Assembly (NCBI GenBank): GCA_033063855.1
Contig: CP093829.1
Coordinates: 11,666,243-11,730,242 of the forward strand
Origin: Smittia aterrima
Lineage: Eukaryota; Arthropoda; Insecta; Diptera; Chironomidae
Reading direction: 5' to 3'
DNA: 64,000 nt
Part shown: one piece after another, positions 28,301-39,117 of the stretch
Layout: every line of letters starts with the position of its first letter
Position numbering within the stretch: the first letter of the stretch is position 1
Notes under the pieces: generated by a model
What the model was told of the DNA's origin: nothing
Database searches by the model: none
The model's input: only the letters and a program-made list of their open reading frames with translations
Program-made: the position numbers and the translations under genes

Positions 28301-31300
28301 TCGACAGGAACGGAAGCCATAGCCATCATGATTTATTATTCATTTCAATCAACTCTGCAGCGCCTCCCGTGACACTGAAAAGCATTTACCTTCTTTCTTA
28401 AAGAGAAGAGCATTCATCGTTCTTCTCACCTTTCTCTTAAATCTCAAATTCTCGAATTTTGCCGAAACACTTCGAGATGTCAGACAGAAAAGTTCCCCAT
28501 TAATTTTCCACGAAGTGTAAAGCTCTTGCACACTCAACAGTCAAGTCCTTAGCTTCTTCTGGCGTTAATAAAGTGTAAAGAAAATTTGTTCATCGTAGCG
28601 ACTGTGCTTTGAACGTTTTCGGAAACTTTGGTTGGTCTTCGAAATGATTAAGTTGTCTGCTAAAAACTTTTCTCTACTCCTTAGCTTCATAAGGCAAAAG
28701 TTTTCGAACGCTTAAAGTTTCCAAGTCTCACCTCAGTTTCTTCAACCTCAAACTGTCATGTTATTTACGTCGAGTCGACTTGCGTAAACATAAACATAAA
28801 AGTTTATTGCGGGCAGATAACTGAATTGAAATGTAATCCCAAGGGAATGGAGATGCTCAACCTCTATATTCGCTGAAGCCCATTACGTTCGACATGTGTT
28901 TCTTGATAGGATCAACAGTGAACCCACCGCCATCTTTCATGTCGTAAAGCTTCGAGCTCGTTTCAGGCCGCCCTTTAGTGTTGACAAATATTTGAACAAG
29001 TCGCTGAGTTGTATGAAAAATAGTTTCGCAACACGAGTCGAGATTATGCAGAATTTAATTAACTTAATCGCTTACAATTACTCATCGCGGTTGAGATTGC
29101 GACGATAAGTCTCTGAGAATGATTAAAAATCGCTGAACGACCAATTAAATAAAAATGTTTCATTCATTAATTTTGTGTCTCTTTGTCGGGTTGAGGCCTT
29201 TCAAGTGCGATTCATCTCCAGCAATTATCTAATTAAATTGAGTCATGCGATTCGATTAAAATTGCGTTAAACAATGAAGCTGACGATCGATAATGAAACA
29301 TGAGGAGGTCAACAATAATTTTTCTTTGATTTGATTTGTTCACAAGGAAATTCTTAAATTGTCACACGTCACAAATTTTTCCCGCGAAGTCTCACATTTA
29401 ACTTCTCGTGATTTGCTGGCTTTGGGCTAGGAATCATTCATTTGGAAATAACGGCGTCAAGGGCGAGAACTTCCTTCCGACCCGACGGTAAACAGCGAGA
29501 AAATGTGAACCTCTCATTAAAACACCTGCGTTTGGGACTTAATTGAATCATTTCAGTGAGGGTCACACTCTGTATTTGCAGACGCCTTTCAGTCAAATGG
29601 CAGAAATTGCTTTACGTAAACAAATTAAATCAAAGCTGCATGTGGAAATCTAAATAGAAATGGCCAGCGCGTTTAGCATTGAAACACTCAGCCTAACGAC
29701 AATTTTCTTTTTCCTTCTCTCAAGGCTCGCGTGCCAAGACGTCTTCGTCTTCCTTTTGTTTGTTCCCTTAATTATATTCAAGTGATTATTGATCATTTAA
29801 AAGCAAGAATGCTTGATTCGATGAAAATCGCGACGATGACGACAAACAAAAATAAACAAGAGCGACAGTTGACAACGAAAAGCTTTTGTCAATCCTTTTG
29901 AGAAACTTGAGTTGCTACTTGACACCGAAAGCTTTAAATTACAATTTATTTTGTTTGTTACAAAATGTATTAACGAGTTCCTCGAATTCAATAAAAAGAT
30001 TTATTGAAGCACAAGCTTAACTTGTCTGTTCTTTTTCGTAATTTATCGTCGTTAGAGTTCAATAACTTTTTTTCATGTCAACTCGAAACTAAACAAAACA
30101 AAAAAACCAAACCATCGAAAAGCAATTAAAAGCTTTCACTCTGCTCAGTGACAGGAAATCGATAAAGCCAAAGGCGCCACCGTGATTCACGAGATTGGTT
30201 GATGAATTACGCAGTCATCTACAGGGAGAAAAAAAATTGTTACAAATTGCTTTTCTGATGAAGAAAGGCATATCATAACTGAACTGAGAGCTGCCACAAC
30301 ACAAGATGGAAAGCTCATATCGGCAAAGCTCTTGAGAATACAAATCAAATTTTGATTTACTTTCATGCGAAAATTTGTTTGAAGCACGCAAAATCAAGCA
30401 TTTGCGTTTATTAACGCAATTTTCTAATCAAATCAAGATTAATTTAAAGCTCTCGTCTTCGCATTAAAATACTTTGTTGTTGATATGAAATGCTAATGAA
30501 TTTCCTTCTCTTCTTCTTGACGAATAGGTTGTATTCTTGCTGAACTGTACACCGGATATCCACTATTTCCTGGCGAGAACGAAGTGGAGCAATTAGCTTG
30601 CATAATGGAGCTGTTGGGCACGCCGCCGGATGATTTAATAAATCAGGCCACTCGTCGTCGTCTGTTTTTCGGTAAGCTCATCACTTCCTCCCTAAACTTC
30701 AAACCTCTTACGAACGGATTTCCGTTATATTTAGATTCACGAGGCGTTCCTCGATGCATCACCAACTCGAAAGGCCGTAAACGCAAGCCAGGATCAAAAA
30801 CTCTCTCACAAGCACTGCGATGCAACGACACTTTGTTCATCGACTTCGTCAACAAATGCTTAGAGTAAGTTCACTGATTTTTCGATCGATTCATTCAATT
30901 AATCGTCTCGTTTTTCTAGATGGGATCCCAAGAAGCGAATGACTCCAGAAGAAGCAGTTCACCATGAATGGCTTCAACCAAGCAGTTCGTCATCGACCTT
31001 CATTATTACATCGTCAACATCTTCCTCATCGTTGATGAAACACGCCCGCGATCAATTGAAAGAAAACGATCAAAATCAACAGCAAATGATGCAAAAGTAT
31101 CAGCGATCTCAACCGATAGCTCCATTGACAATTTTACCGCAGATTAAGACACCATCGAATCGTGTTAGTCAACGATACAACAACACCAATACAATCAATG
31201 GAACCAAAGAAAGCAGCAGGATTAAAGGTGAGTTCGAATGAGATGAGAATTCAACGATAAAAAATTTATCTAAATATCTTTCATTTCTAGTTTTGGCATC

Positions 31301-31541
31301 ATCTGCAACTGAGCTCGATTCATCGCAGCAAAAGCAGTATCAATTGTATCAACAGCAGAACATCCGAAAGCTTTCAACGACGATCAACAACAATAATAAC
31401 AACAGTAACACAATGCAGCATTCAACAATCTCCAATACGTCATCATCTTCATCGTCCTCGTTGACGGGCGGTTCGGGAAAATATGGAATGTCGCACTCTC
31501 AAAGCACCGGCGATGTGTCTGCGATTTTCGGGCGTGCATGA
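16316..31541 (+). CDS. smi35A: DYRK2-class dual-specificity protein kinase (smi35A/Dyrk2-like)
   Basis: Dual-specificity kinase that autophosphorylates an activation-loop Tyr and phosphorylates Ser/Thr targets. Coding exons: 16316-16333, 19985-20264, 22165-22328, 23292-23569, 26865-27003, 27063-27234, 30528-30671, 30735-30864, 30920-31227, 31291-31541. All junctions are GT-AG and keep frame, giving 627 residues. Visible motifs are a DYRK-homology box before the kinase (LSDYERQEIEKYPEIWYLG), the Gly loop IGKGSFGQV (about 170-178), ATP-binding Lys193, catalytic HCDLKPEN with Asp290, DFGSSC (310-315), the DYRK activation loop YTY at 322-324, then SRFYRSPE. The kinase domain ends near 460. The C-terminal tail is Ser/Gln/Asn-rich. 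The first exon (MLDRGP) was chosen because it joins in phase 0 to VQIDNDKIRRD and, from memory, resembles the Drosophila protein's start. Drosophila has a second close paralogue (Dyrk3), so orthology is less certain than family. Confidence 0.93.
16334..19984 (+). other. Intron 1 of the DYRK kinase gene
   Basis: A 3.65-kb intron from GTAAGTA to TCTCGTTTCAG. I see no coding exon, repeat array or RNA gene in it. Confidence 0.6.
20265..22164 (+). other. Intron 2 of the DYRK kinase gene
   Basis: The donor is TCAG|GTAAGA and the acceptor TGATTACAG. The flanking exon ends join in phase 1 to make GEVLKQYG, the start of the DYRK-homology box. The intron holds nothing recognisable. Confidence 0.75.
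22329..23291 (+). other. Intron 3 of the DYRK kinase gene
   Basis: A phase-0 intron (AACAAG|GTAAGA to CCTCCTCAG) separating the DYRK-homology box and GYDDENGSYNK from the kinase N-lobe. No other feature is seen in it. Confidence 0.8.
23570..26864 (+). other. Intron 4 of the DYRK kinase gene
   Basis: A 3.3-kb phase-2 intron (ATGAG|GTAAGT to ATCTCTTCAG) inside the codon for Ser of MSLNLYELIKKN. It contains only short chance open frames. No nested gene or mobile element is recognised. Confidence 0.75.
27235..30527 (+). other. Intron 6 of the DYRK kinase gene
   Basis: A 3.3-kb phase-1 intron (TTAG|GTAAGT to GACGAATAG) splitting the Gly codon of the conserved MWSLGCILAELYTG segment. No other feature is seen in it. 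Confidence 0.75.
30672..30734 (+). other. 63-nt stop-free intron within the kinase C-lobe
   Basis: GTAAGC to ATATTTAG, exactly 21 codons with no in-frame stop. Removal restores the family sequence RRRLFFDSRGVPRCI, so it is called an intron. Retention would insert 21 residues after LFFG without breaking the frame. Confidence 0.8.
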
Positions 31542-33261
31542 CACGTGAATGGATCGAATACTCTCACGCTTTCGACAAGTAAAAGCAATGGGAGCCTTAA
31601 GCATAAAGAGCAGCAGCAGAAAATTCTCCGAATGGACAACTTGATTTAGTGTTTAAGGCGAGAGCCACTTTAGACCGTGACCGAACTGGAACCAAAAAAG
31701 GAAATGAAATTTTAACGAAAAACTTTTTGACAACTTCAAAATAATTTTCAATCTTAAGAATCGAAGGCTTCGAGTAAGCTTTTACATGGAAGCTTTCTCG
31801 AAAGCTCCGACCAAGCTTATGACTCAACATCAATTTTTTTTTTTTTGAGAACAATCATAATGTGTAAGACTTTTTCCCGGCAAATGAAACTTTTAGAGTT
31901 TATCGATAGCTTGAAGACATTTTGGAATTTAATGGATTCGTGACGGATTGTAAATTACGATTATCTAAGTGAGTGTTCAATCCAACAGCCCGTGATGTTT
32001 CTCTCACTCTCAATTGAACTGATATAACTTTAGGAACAAGATTTCTTTGACTTTGACTTTCAAATCAACGCTTCCGTTCGACTTAAAGTTTTAAACTTCT
32101 CAAAGGACACTGACTGCGTAAGGGAATTTTTGCTGTTCCACTCACAAAACCTTTTTGTTTCACGTCACACACTGAGAATTCTTTTTAGTTCAATTATAAA
32201 TTATGGATTTTGCTATTGACAGTTAAAGGAATATTTTTTAGAGACGACAGATGAATAAGAAGAAGAAAGATAAACAAGTGATAATTTAGTTAGTAATTTG
32301 AATGAAAGAGACAAAGTTTGCTTCACCTTTCTCTTGAGTGTCTCAATGATGACGAGACGAATCTCCGAAAGGTTCGATTCATTGATTCGTCAATTAACAT
32401 TAGTCCATTAATTAATCAAATACTTTTATTGTTTTCACTTGAAGACGCTTAGACTCTTCAAACTTTAGTTTTAGGATTTTTTATATTGATCACAACACTC
32501 ACCAACGTTGTCGCTCTCTTGACAACAGTTAAGTCTTCTTCTCGCTTTTTTGAATTGTTTTTTTTTTCCTTTTTTTTTGATTACGAGGAATTTATGTAAA
32601 TCTGCCATTACTATAAAGCATATTTGTCATTTTATGAAATTCAAGAAGAAAATAAAAACTTCCAGTAAATAAATAATAAACTAAATGAAGAGAGAGCTTG
32701 AAGGAGAAGCTTAGAAGCTTTTGATGGAAGAAGAATGTTCTAACAATTCTTAAGCTTTTGAGCGACGAAAGCTTTTGAGTCTCATTTCAAGCTTCACTCT
32801 GGAATATTTCGCGAGAATTGACGCAACGATGTTAATGTCAGTTGCGCCGTATGAATTTAGATTTTAAAAAGATGAAAGTGTAGTTTGTAGCAAAAGTTGT
32901 AAATTGTCATCCATCTAAGCCTCCCGCAGTGACGACCGCTTGCGAAGTCTCTGACCCAATTCTTCAGTTGTAAATGAAGTTTATAAAGAATTTTTGAAGA
33001 CCAAACAAATTATGAAATGAGAGTCAATAAACTTTAATGATAATCTGAATGTTTGTAGAGAAGTTTCGCGAGACGATCTTGAACTTGATGATGCGATCAA
33101 AGTTTTGTGTAAATTACAATAAAAGATGAGAAAGTTTCAGAGAAAATGAATATTTTGTCTTTTGTTATTTTCATTTGACATACGTAGAGCGAATCGACAT
33201 GCGCTAAACAACATTTGAAGGTCAAGAGGTTTGTTATTATGAAGTCGAAGGTGTTCAGGGT
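31542..33261. other. 3'UTR of the DYRK kinase and convergent intergenic DNA
   Basis: The region lies between the kinase stop (31539-31541) and the stop of the minus-strand protease. Clustered plus-strand AATAAA signals are at 32651-32656, 32668-32673 and 32675-32680, which would give a 3'UTR of about 1.1-1.2 kb. No coding exon is seen. The two genes converge, so their 3' ends lie within a few hundred bases of each other. Confidence 0.6.
32651..32680 (+). terminator. Clustered polyadenylation signals (DYRK kinase)
   Basis: Three AATAAA hexamers within 30 nt, about 1.1 kb after the kinase stop codon. They are the most convincing 3' end for this gene. A further one lies near 33025. Confidence 0.5.
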
Positions 33262-34811
33262 TCAACCAGTGCTCCGCTGGATCCAATCGAGATAATTTAT
33301 TAGTTTCGTATAGACTCCTGGCTTGTTATGTTGTCCACAAGGCGATGGACCAAAGCTAACAATTCCGACAAGTTCCCAGTGCGCGGGAGATGTATCTGTA
33401 TTGACATGAAGCAAAGGTTGTCCACTGTCTCCGTTGCTAAAATGACAAGAAATTTTGTCAGGCGACTCAAAACAATTTGATGAATCATCTTACCATGAAT
33501 CTTTCCCACTTTCCCCTAGCGCACAAATCTGGTTTTCTGTAATTTTCTGTTGTTCGTTGGAATAAAATTTCTTACAAGCATCGATTGTGATACCACGAAC
33601 TTCCGTTTTGAGCTTCACTCTGCTGTTATCTGCTGTTTCTGTTCGACCGAACCCAGCGACTGTCAAACTAATTGAATCAAAGTCTGATCTAGCCGAAAAC
33701 AAACTTGGAAGACAAATCGGCCGAACATAATCATTGAACTGAACTGTCCCTCGAAGCTTAAGAATCGCAATGTCGTTGTTCAATCCCACAGAGAATGGAA
33801 TAAAGTCTGGATGAATTATCTTGAGAGCTACTGGCATGTCTATAGCTGGAGGGGCACACAAAGGTCCGCCAACAGCAAAATGGTCACAATCAGGATTCGT
33901 TTCTGTGTTCCATTCTCCTAAACGAACTCCAGCTAGCGACCACTTTCTCTGGCGAAGAACTTCGTCATGGACACAATGAGCAGCTAAAATAAAATAAATT
34001 CTTCACATCTTCAGATAAACTCGAGAATCCCTCTCTCACCTGTGATCACAGAGTTTTCACTTATCAAAGCGCCACCACAAAAATAATTTTTCTCTCCCAT
34101 TGAGCTTTGAAGAGCTAAAAAAAAAGTTGAGCCAACCATTACCAATGTTCAATAAAAATCCCCGTAAATCGTTTTTAAGTTCTAAAGTCAATGCCCCGTT
34201 ATGATCTTCAGTAATTTTTTTACCTTTGAAATAAGAGATTATCGCTGTGAATGGCATTTCATTGATCTTCGTCTCACTTCCACCGTAAATTCGATTATCA
34301 ATGACTCCAGCACATTCAAAATTTCTAGCGCGAATTGGTGGTGGCGTGATTTGCTGTTGGAACGGACGTGGGGTTGTTGATTGAATCCACTGTGAAGTTG
34401 TGCGCAATGGATCTAGCGCCAACTGCTGCTTAGCTGACGGTAATTTCGCTTCAGTTGATTCACCTAAAGCATTGATTGGGTAGGAGCTTTGAGTACAACA
34501 AACCATTGGCTTCTGATCCTGATAGCCACAATGGCTTAACGAAACGTAAAGTCGATCGATGTGTGTTGGAGGAATTTTGTGCCGAAGCTTAAAAATACTG
34601 TCGCACATGCTTAACTCAATACAAACTCCAGGCCACTCATCAGGCGAGTTGCATCGTCTAGACGACTCTACAAAAATAAAGTTTTTTTAGATTTGGTGAT
34701 TGACTGCAAATTGAACTTACGCGATGATGTCGTGCGGGCGAGCAAACAAAGAAAACTGAGAGTAAATAAAAGTTTAAAATTTTTGTCTCTTAATTCAAGT
34801 AAGTTTGTCAT
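33262..34811 (-). CDS. CLIP-domain trypsin-like serine protease A (CLIPB type)
   Basis: Secreted zymogen protease of 424 residues, likely acting in a haemolymph cascade such as prophenoloxidase or Toll activation. Exons on the minus strand: 34811-34721, 34667-34224, 34114-34040, 33983-33494, 33436-33262. The N-terminus has a hydrophobic signal (LLFTLSFLCLLA). A clip domain follows, with Cys in RCNSPDEW, GVC, SMC, HCG and VCC. Next comes a Pro/Thr/Gln-rich linker. The activation site is DNR|IYGG (Arg156). Catalytic His206 (AAHC), Asp274 (NNDIAIL) and Ser371 (GDSG) are all present. Asp365 sits in the S1 position six residues before Ser, predicting trypsin-like cleavage. LGEW followed by NPDC and CAPP is a CLIPB hallmark. 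GDSGQP replaces the usual GDSGGP. Its tandem paralogue lies 240 bp upstream. The catalytic call is firm; the physiological substrate is inference. Confidence 0.93.
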
Positions 34812-35050
34812 TGCGAACGTGTTTTTGAATACTGAATCACAATCGAAGCTTGCGAATGCTTGTAAAGCGTCTGAGAGGAGAGACAAGATAATTCTAAATG
34901 AAGAAGAGAATACGCGAGTCGGCCGATCACAAGAAACCAGTAAAGATTTCCGCGTAGTCCACTCATCTTCTCTCCATCGATGATGAAGAGCGGGAATCCC
35001 TGATTTGTTTTCTTTCGTCATAAGTCACTTCACGGTTTTTAAATAACTTT

Positions 35051-36565
35051 TCACAATTTTATTGTTGCCCTTATCCAATCAATATAATTCTCAACGTTCG
35101 TGTAGATTCCTGGATAATCGGTTGCTCCGCATTTCGAAGGGCCAAAGGAAGTGATTCCGACGAGATACCAAAACGATGGATTACTGTCACTTTGCCTTAA
35201 AGAAATTAAACTTTTAACATAGTAGAAGCGTGTTGATATTCAATGAGCGCTGCTCTCTTCGTCTTTTTTAATATTTACTAGCAAACATTCACGAAACCGG
35301 CTAGTTATGGACGAGTTAGAAAATATTTACCTCATGAATGGTGATCCGGAATCTCCGTTGCTTTAAGAAAGAAAAAAACATTCAAGTTTATTTCTGACAA
35401 AACTTGTTCTGCCGCTTACCAAGTGTCTGCATGATATTTTATTGCACAGATTTGACTATCGTGAATCACTCGGCCTTGAACTCTGTATTGGCTCTTACAG
35501 GTCATGTGATCGACGATGTCGAGTTCAACTTTCAACATTCGTTTACTGACACTTGCGATTTCAGTCTTCCCAAAACCTGTGACCGTTGCTGCTCCAAACG
35601 TTGCGTAACTATTGCTGAGTGAAGTGTCAAGTGGAAGGCAAATTGGCCTAACAAACTCTGTGTAAGCAACTGACGATTCTAATCTCAACATTGCGATGTC
35701 GTTTACTTTGTCTGGATTAGCGTGATTGTATTTTGCATGAGCGGTAATCTTTGTAATCTTCATATCGATCGGATCAGGAGCACAAACAGTCACTCGATCG
35801 ATTTCTTGGCAGTCAGGATTCATTCCTCGATCCCATTCTCCAAGACGAACTTTCGTCAGCTTCCATGAGGAAGGAAGCAATTCTCTGATCACACAGTGGG
35901 CAGCTAAAATTAAAATTTTAATTTATTTTTTATAATCAAGTTGATGACTAACCAGTCAGAACGTGTTTGTTGGTAATTAAAACTCCGCCACATCCAAACG
36001 AAAGTTTTTGATTTTCTGTAAAGGAAAGAAGTAGTCGCATATTTCTTGAGATGAAATATTACTCACTTGTCTCGTAGACTAACAAAGTCATCCATGGGAA
36101 TTCACCAACTGTAGTTTCAGATCCTCCGAAAATTCGGTCGTCTAAGTTATGAGCAACCCTTCCGCAAATTTTTGGATTCAAAAGCTGGCTCGAGTCCTCT
36201 ACGTGAATGATCTGAGGGGGTTTTCGTGACGCAGATTTCGAATTACGTGTCGGCAAGGAAACTTCATCCAATGGACAGCAAACCCAAGGATAGTTCTCAA
36301 CGGCATCACATTGACTTTGTCTCAGGAAAATTCGATCGGTGTCACTCACGGGAGAGTTTCGAGCTATATCACGCAAGGATCGACACTCACTAAGTTTAAC
36401 ACATTTTCCTCGAAGATTATCAGGAGTCATGCAATTGTCTAAAATTTATTTCTCGTAAATCTTTTATATCAAATAGAATTTGAACGAACCTATCGCCATC
36501 GCTTTTGCTAAAAACAAAATTAAAATCAACATAGATTTCGCAGAAAATCTTGAAACGTCTTTCAT
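35051..36565 (-). CDS. CLIP-domain trypsin-like serine protease B (CLIPB type)
   Basis: Tandem paralogue of the neighbouring protease; secreted zymogen of 389 residues. Exons on the minus strand: 36565-36490, 36438-36067, 36015-35953, 35903-35420, 35360-35331, 35195-35051. It has a signal peptide (SMLILILFLAKAMA). The clip domain has six Cys (28, 38, 44, 69, 79, 80). The activation site is LDDR|IFGG (Arg127). Catalytic residues are His173 (AAHC), Asp239 (NDIAML) and Ser336 (GDSG), with Asp330 in the S1 pocket, so trypsin-like specificity is expected. The pattern LGEW..NPDC..CAPDPID is shared with its neighbour. The linker between clip and protease domains is shorter and lacks the Pro/Thr/Gln tract. 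The catalytic Ser lies on a 30-nt exon, and GDSGSP replaces GDSGGP. Likely role: melanization or Toll cascade, inferred from family. Confidence 0.93.
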
Positions 36566-39117
36566 CTTCAAAAGAAACAGAGAAACTGAAGATAACAGAA
36601 ATTGAGTCGATAGAGAGAAAATGGTGTGAGGAATGAGATCCGCGAAGAAGATTCGTGAGGCAGTCGAAGTCTCGCTAATTATAAAGAGCGATTTTAATTA
36701 TCAAGCTGTTTTGAAAATATGCCAATAATTGGCTTAGAACCGTAGAACAACCAAAAATCCGTTTAATACTTTTAATCCGTCTTTCGTCAACGGATAAAAT
36801 AATTTTTTTCTCGTCTCTCTTTTTTATACTTTTTTTTTTAAAAAAAAATTCGCAATTTTTAGTGAAGAGTATAAATTGGAGATAAATATCGAAGTGATGG
36901 AAATTGTTGAATTTAGCGATTTAAAATTGAGATTGCGAGCGAAAAAACTCAAAAAAAAATTTCCTTGACAGTTTAATTTAATTTAATATAAAAGTAAAAT
37001 TATCAAAAAGAAAAACGGATTTTTTAAAAAGAAAGTTGTCAAATAAATGCAACTCAAAAATTAGTTTCATGGAAAACGTTTACAGCGTGTTCAATAAACT
37101 TTATTCTTTGAGCTTTTGATTCAAAAGTTTTGAAAAGTTTGTTTCAGGAGCTTTCAGCGTGTTCATCTCTCTGATGAATTTCCTAATATAAAGCGAAACT
37201 TAAAACATAACGCGATTTATATTCAATTAATTTATTTCACACTTTGATTCTGCACGCTTTTGCTTTCCAAAATTTTATTCGCAGTCACGTGAAGTGATTT
37301 ATGACGCATAATCGACATGATTTTATCGGAACTCAATCTTCAACGATCGAATTTATGATTCATGTTGACAATAATAGTGAAAATAATTTTATTGTTTTAT
37401 AGAAACACGAAACTCTTACTTTTTAATTAAAATCTATTTAGGGATGTTCTCGAAAATCGAAACAAAATTGATGAGGTCAATCTAATAATTTCATTTTTCA
37501 TAAATCATGTTTAACATTTCAACGACGTGTTTCCACTTAATCATCTCACTCATTGCTCAATTTATTTCTCTTCACATTCCGAAGAATCCATCAATCAGAC
37601 GACTTTTTTGGCAAATTATTTCCCAGCCGTTGAAATCCATCTCAAGCTATTCATAACAATGCTCGCTCAAGACGCTCTCATCCGTAGGAAAAACATTTCA
37701 TACTTCGCGTTCGACATTTGCGGATATTCGATTGAAAGGCAGAGTTGATGTGAACAGCGAGTTGGTGCCGGCCGCATCCGTTGACACTCTTTCCGCCCAT
37801 TGACATGAATCATGCAATAACTCCTTTGATACGAATATTGTTTCTAAACATTCCATCGTCAAGACAAGAGGAGTAATCAATTTGAAGAAATCAGAGAGTG
37901 GAGCGCGCATAAAATTATTTAAATCATTGCCTTGTGGCCGTCAATTTACAAACTTTCGCTGAAATTCCCACCGAGTTTTATGTGTAGCATCTTCACCCGA
38001 AAATTATTGCATCGATTGTATCTTTTGCGAGTTTACGCGAGTTTAATGTCATCCAACAGAACGCTGCAGGGGCAGAGCGACATTTCGATTTATATTTCGA
38101 AAGTTTACCAAGCCGAAACTTGAGCATGCCCATCTCTTTTTATGCTCACAATCTGTTTATGTCTCCGTCGTGCGTCAAGTGCGATTTCCCGCAGCGAAGT
38201 TAATTTAAAATCATTGGAGAATAGTGTAATCAAACAGATCAATATGAAATCTCTTCGAGTGCTCATCGACGCATAAAAATATTTCCGAAATGTGTGAATT
38301 TTATTATTTCCTCAACTCTCGTGGAATGCTTCCGATAAAAAGAAGTTATGCATAATAAATGACTTGGATTGAATTTAATTACCGCCGCTTCTCAACATTC
38401 AACCACCAACACCAAACGAAGTCAAAGAAAAATCTTCATCGCTGCACAATCAAAAAGAAAAGTTGTTAAATTAATATTTGCCTTGGTAGAGTTGGCGAGA
38501 CGAAGTAAGTTGCAAGCTTCAGCACTTCTTAAACCTTTTGATGACTGATGATGAAAAGTGATGAAAATTTTCAAATTTCATCAATGAAATTTCACGCTCA
38601 TCACTTCATTTCACGATTGCGAAAGCTCATCTAAGTGAAAAAAAAGCTTCGCATTTCAACGTAAGACAAAAATTTACACACGAAAAGAGAAAGATATTTC
38701 GCAGTTATCCACCAACAAAGCACGAAGCAGACGCGGGAAGAAAACATTCGGAGAACATCTCAGCAATCTCTCACACATACTCGCGCTGACTTAATTGTTG
38801 TTTTCGCTGCCGCTCGCGCCGAAGAAGCTGAAAATGCCAAAAGAAATGCTTTCAAAAGAAATTTTTCGTGTTTCAGTTTTGTTTTGTACTTCGAACCGTG
38901 CAGTCGCGATTTTTTCCTTTCCTTCTCGTCGAAATCACATATCAGCGAATAGCTAAGAGAAGCGAAGAGAAGAAAGAAATTTTACCACGATAAGTCATCT
39001 TCTTATTGGATTATTGAAATTGAAAGGAAATTTTTTGCTCGGAGCAAAAATTCGAGTCGAAAGAAGAAAAATATTCAGAAATCTTTTCAAGTTTGGACGA
39101 CGATAAAAACAGGAACA
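36566..39117. other. Divergent intergenic region between protease B and the FAS1 gene
   Basis: The region separates two divergently transcribed genes, so it should contain both promoters and 5'UTRs. A T10A9 tract lies at 36830-36848, about 265 bp upstream of the protease B start. An initiator-like TCAGTTTT lies near 38873, about 240 bp upstream of the FAS1 gene start. I see no coding exon with splice support. Confidence 0.5.

Noticed and set aside
34693..34983. 96-codon plus-strand frame across the 5' end of protease A
   Set aside because: It is antisense to the signal-peptide exon and intron of protease A and has no features of its own.
36830..36848. T10A9 tract as a terminator or transposon end
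   Set aside because: Simple A/T tracts are common in this DNA; no flanking repeat or target duplication is visible.
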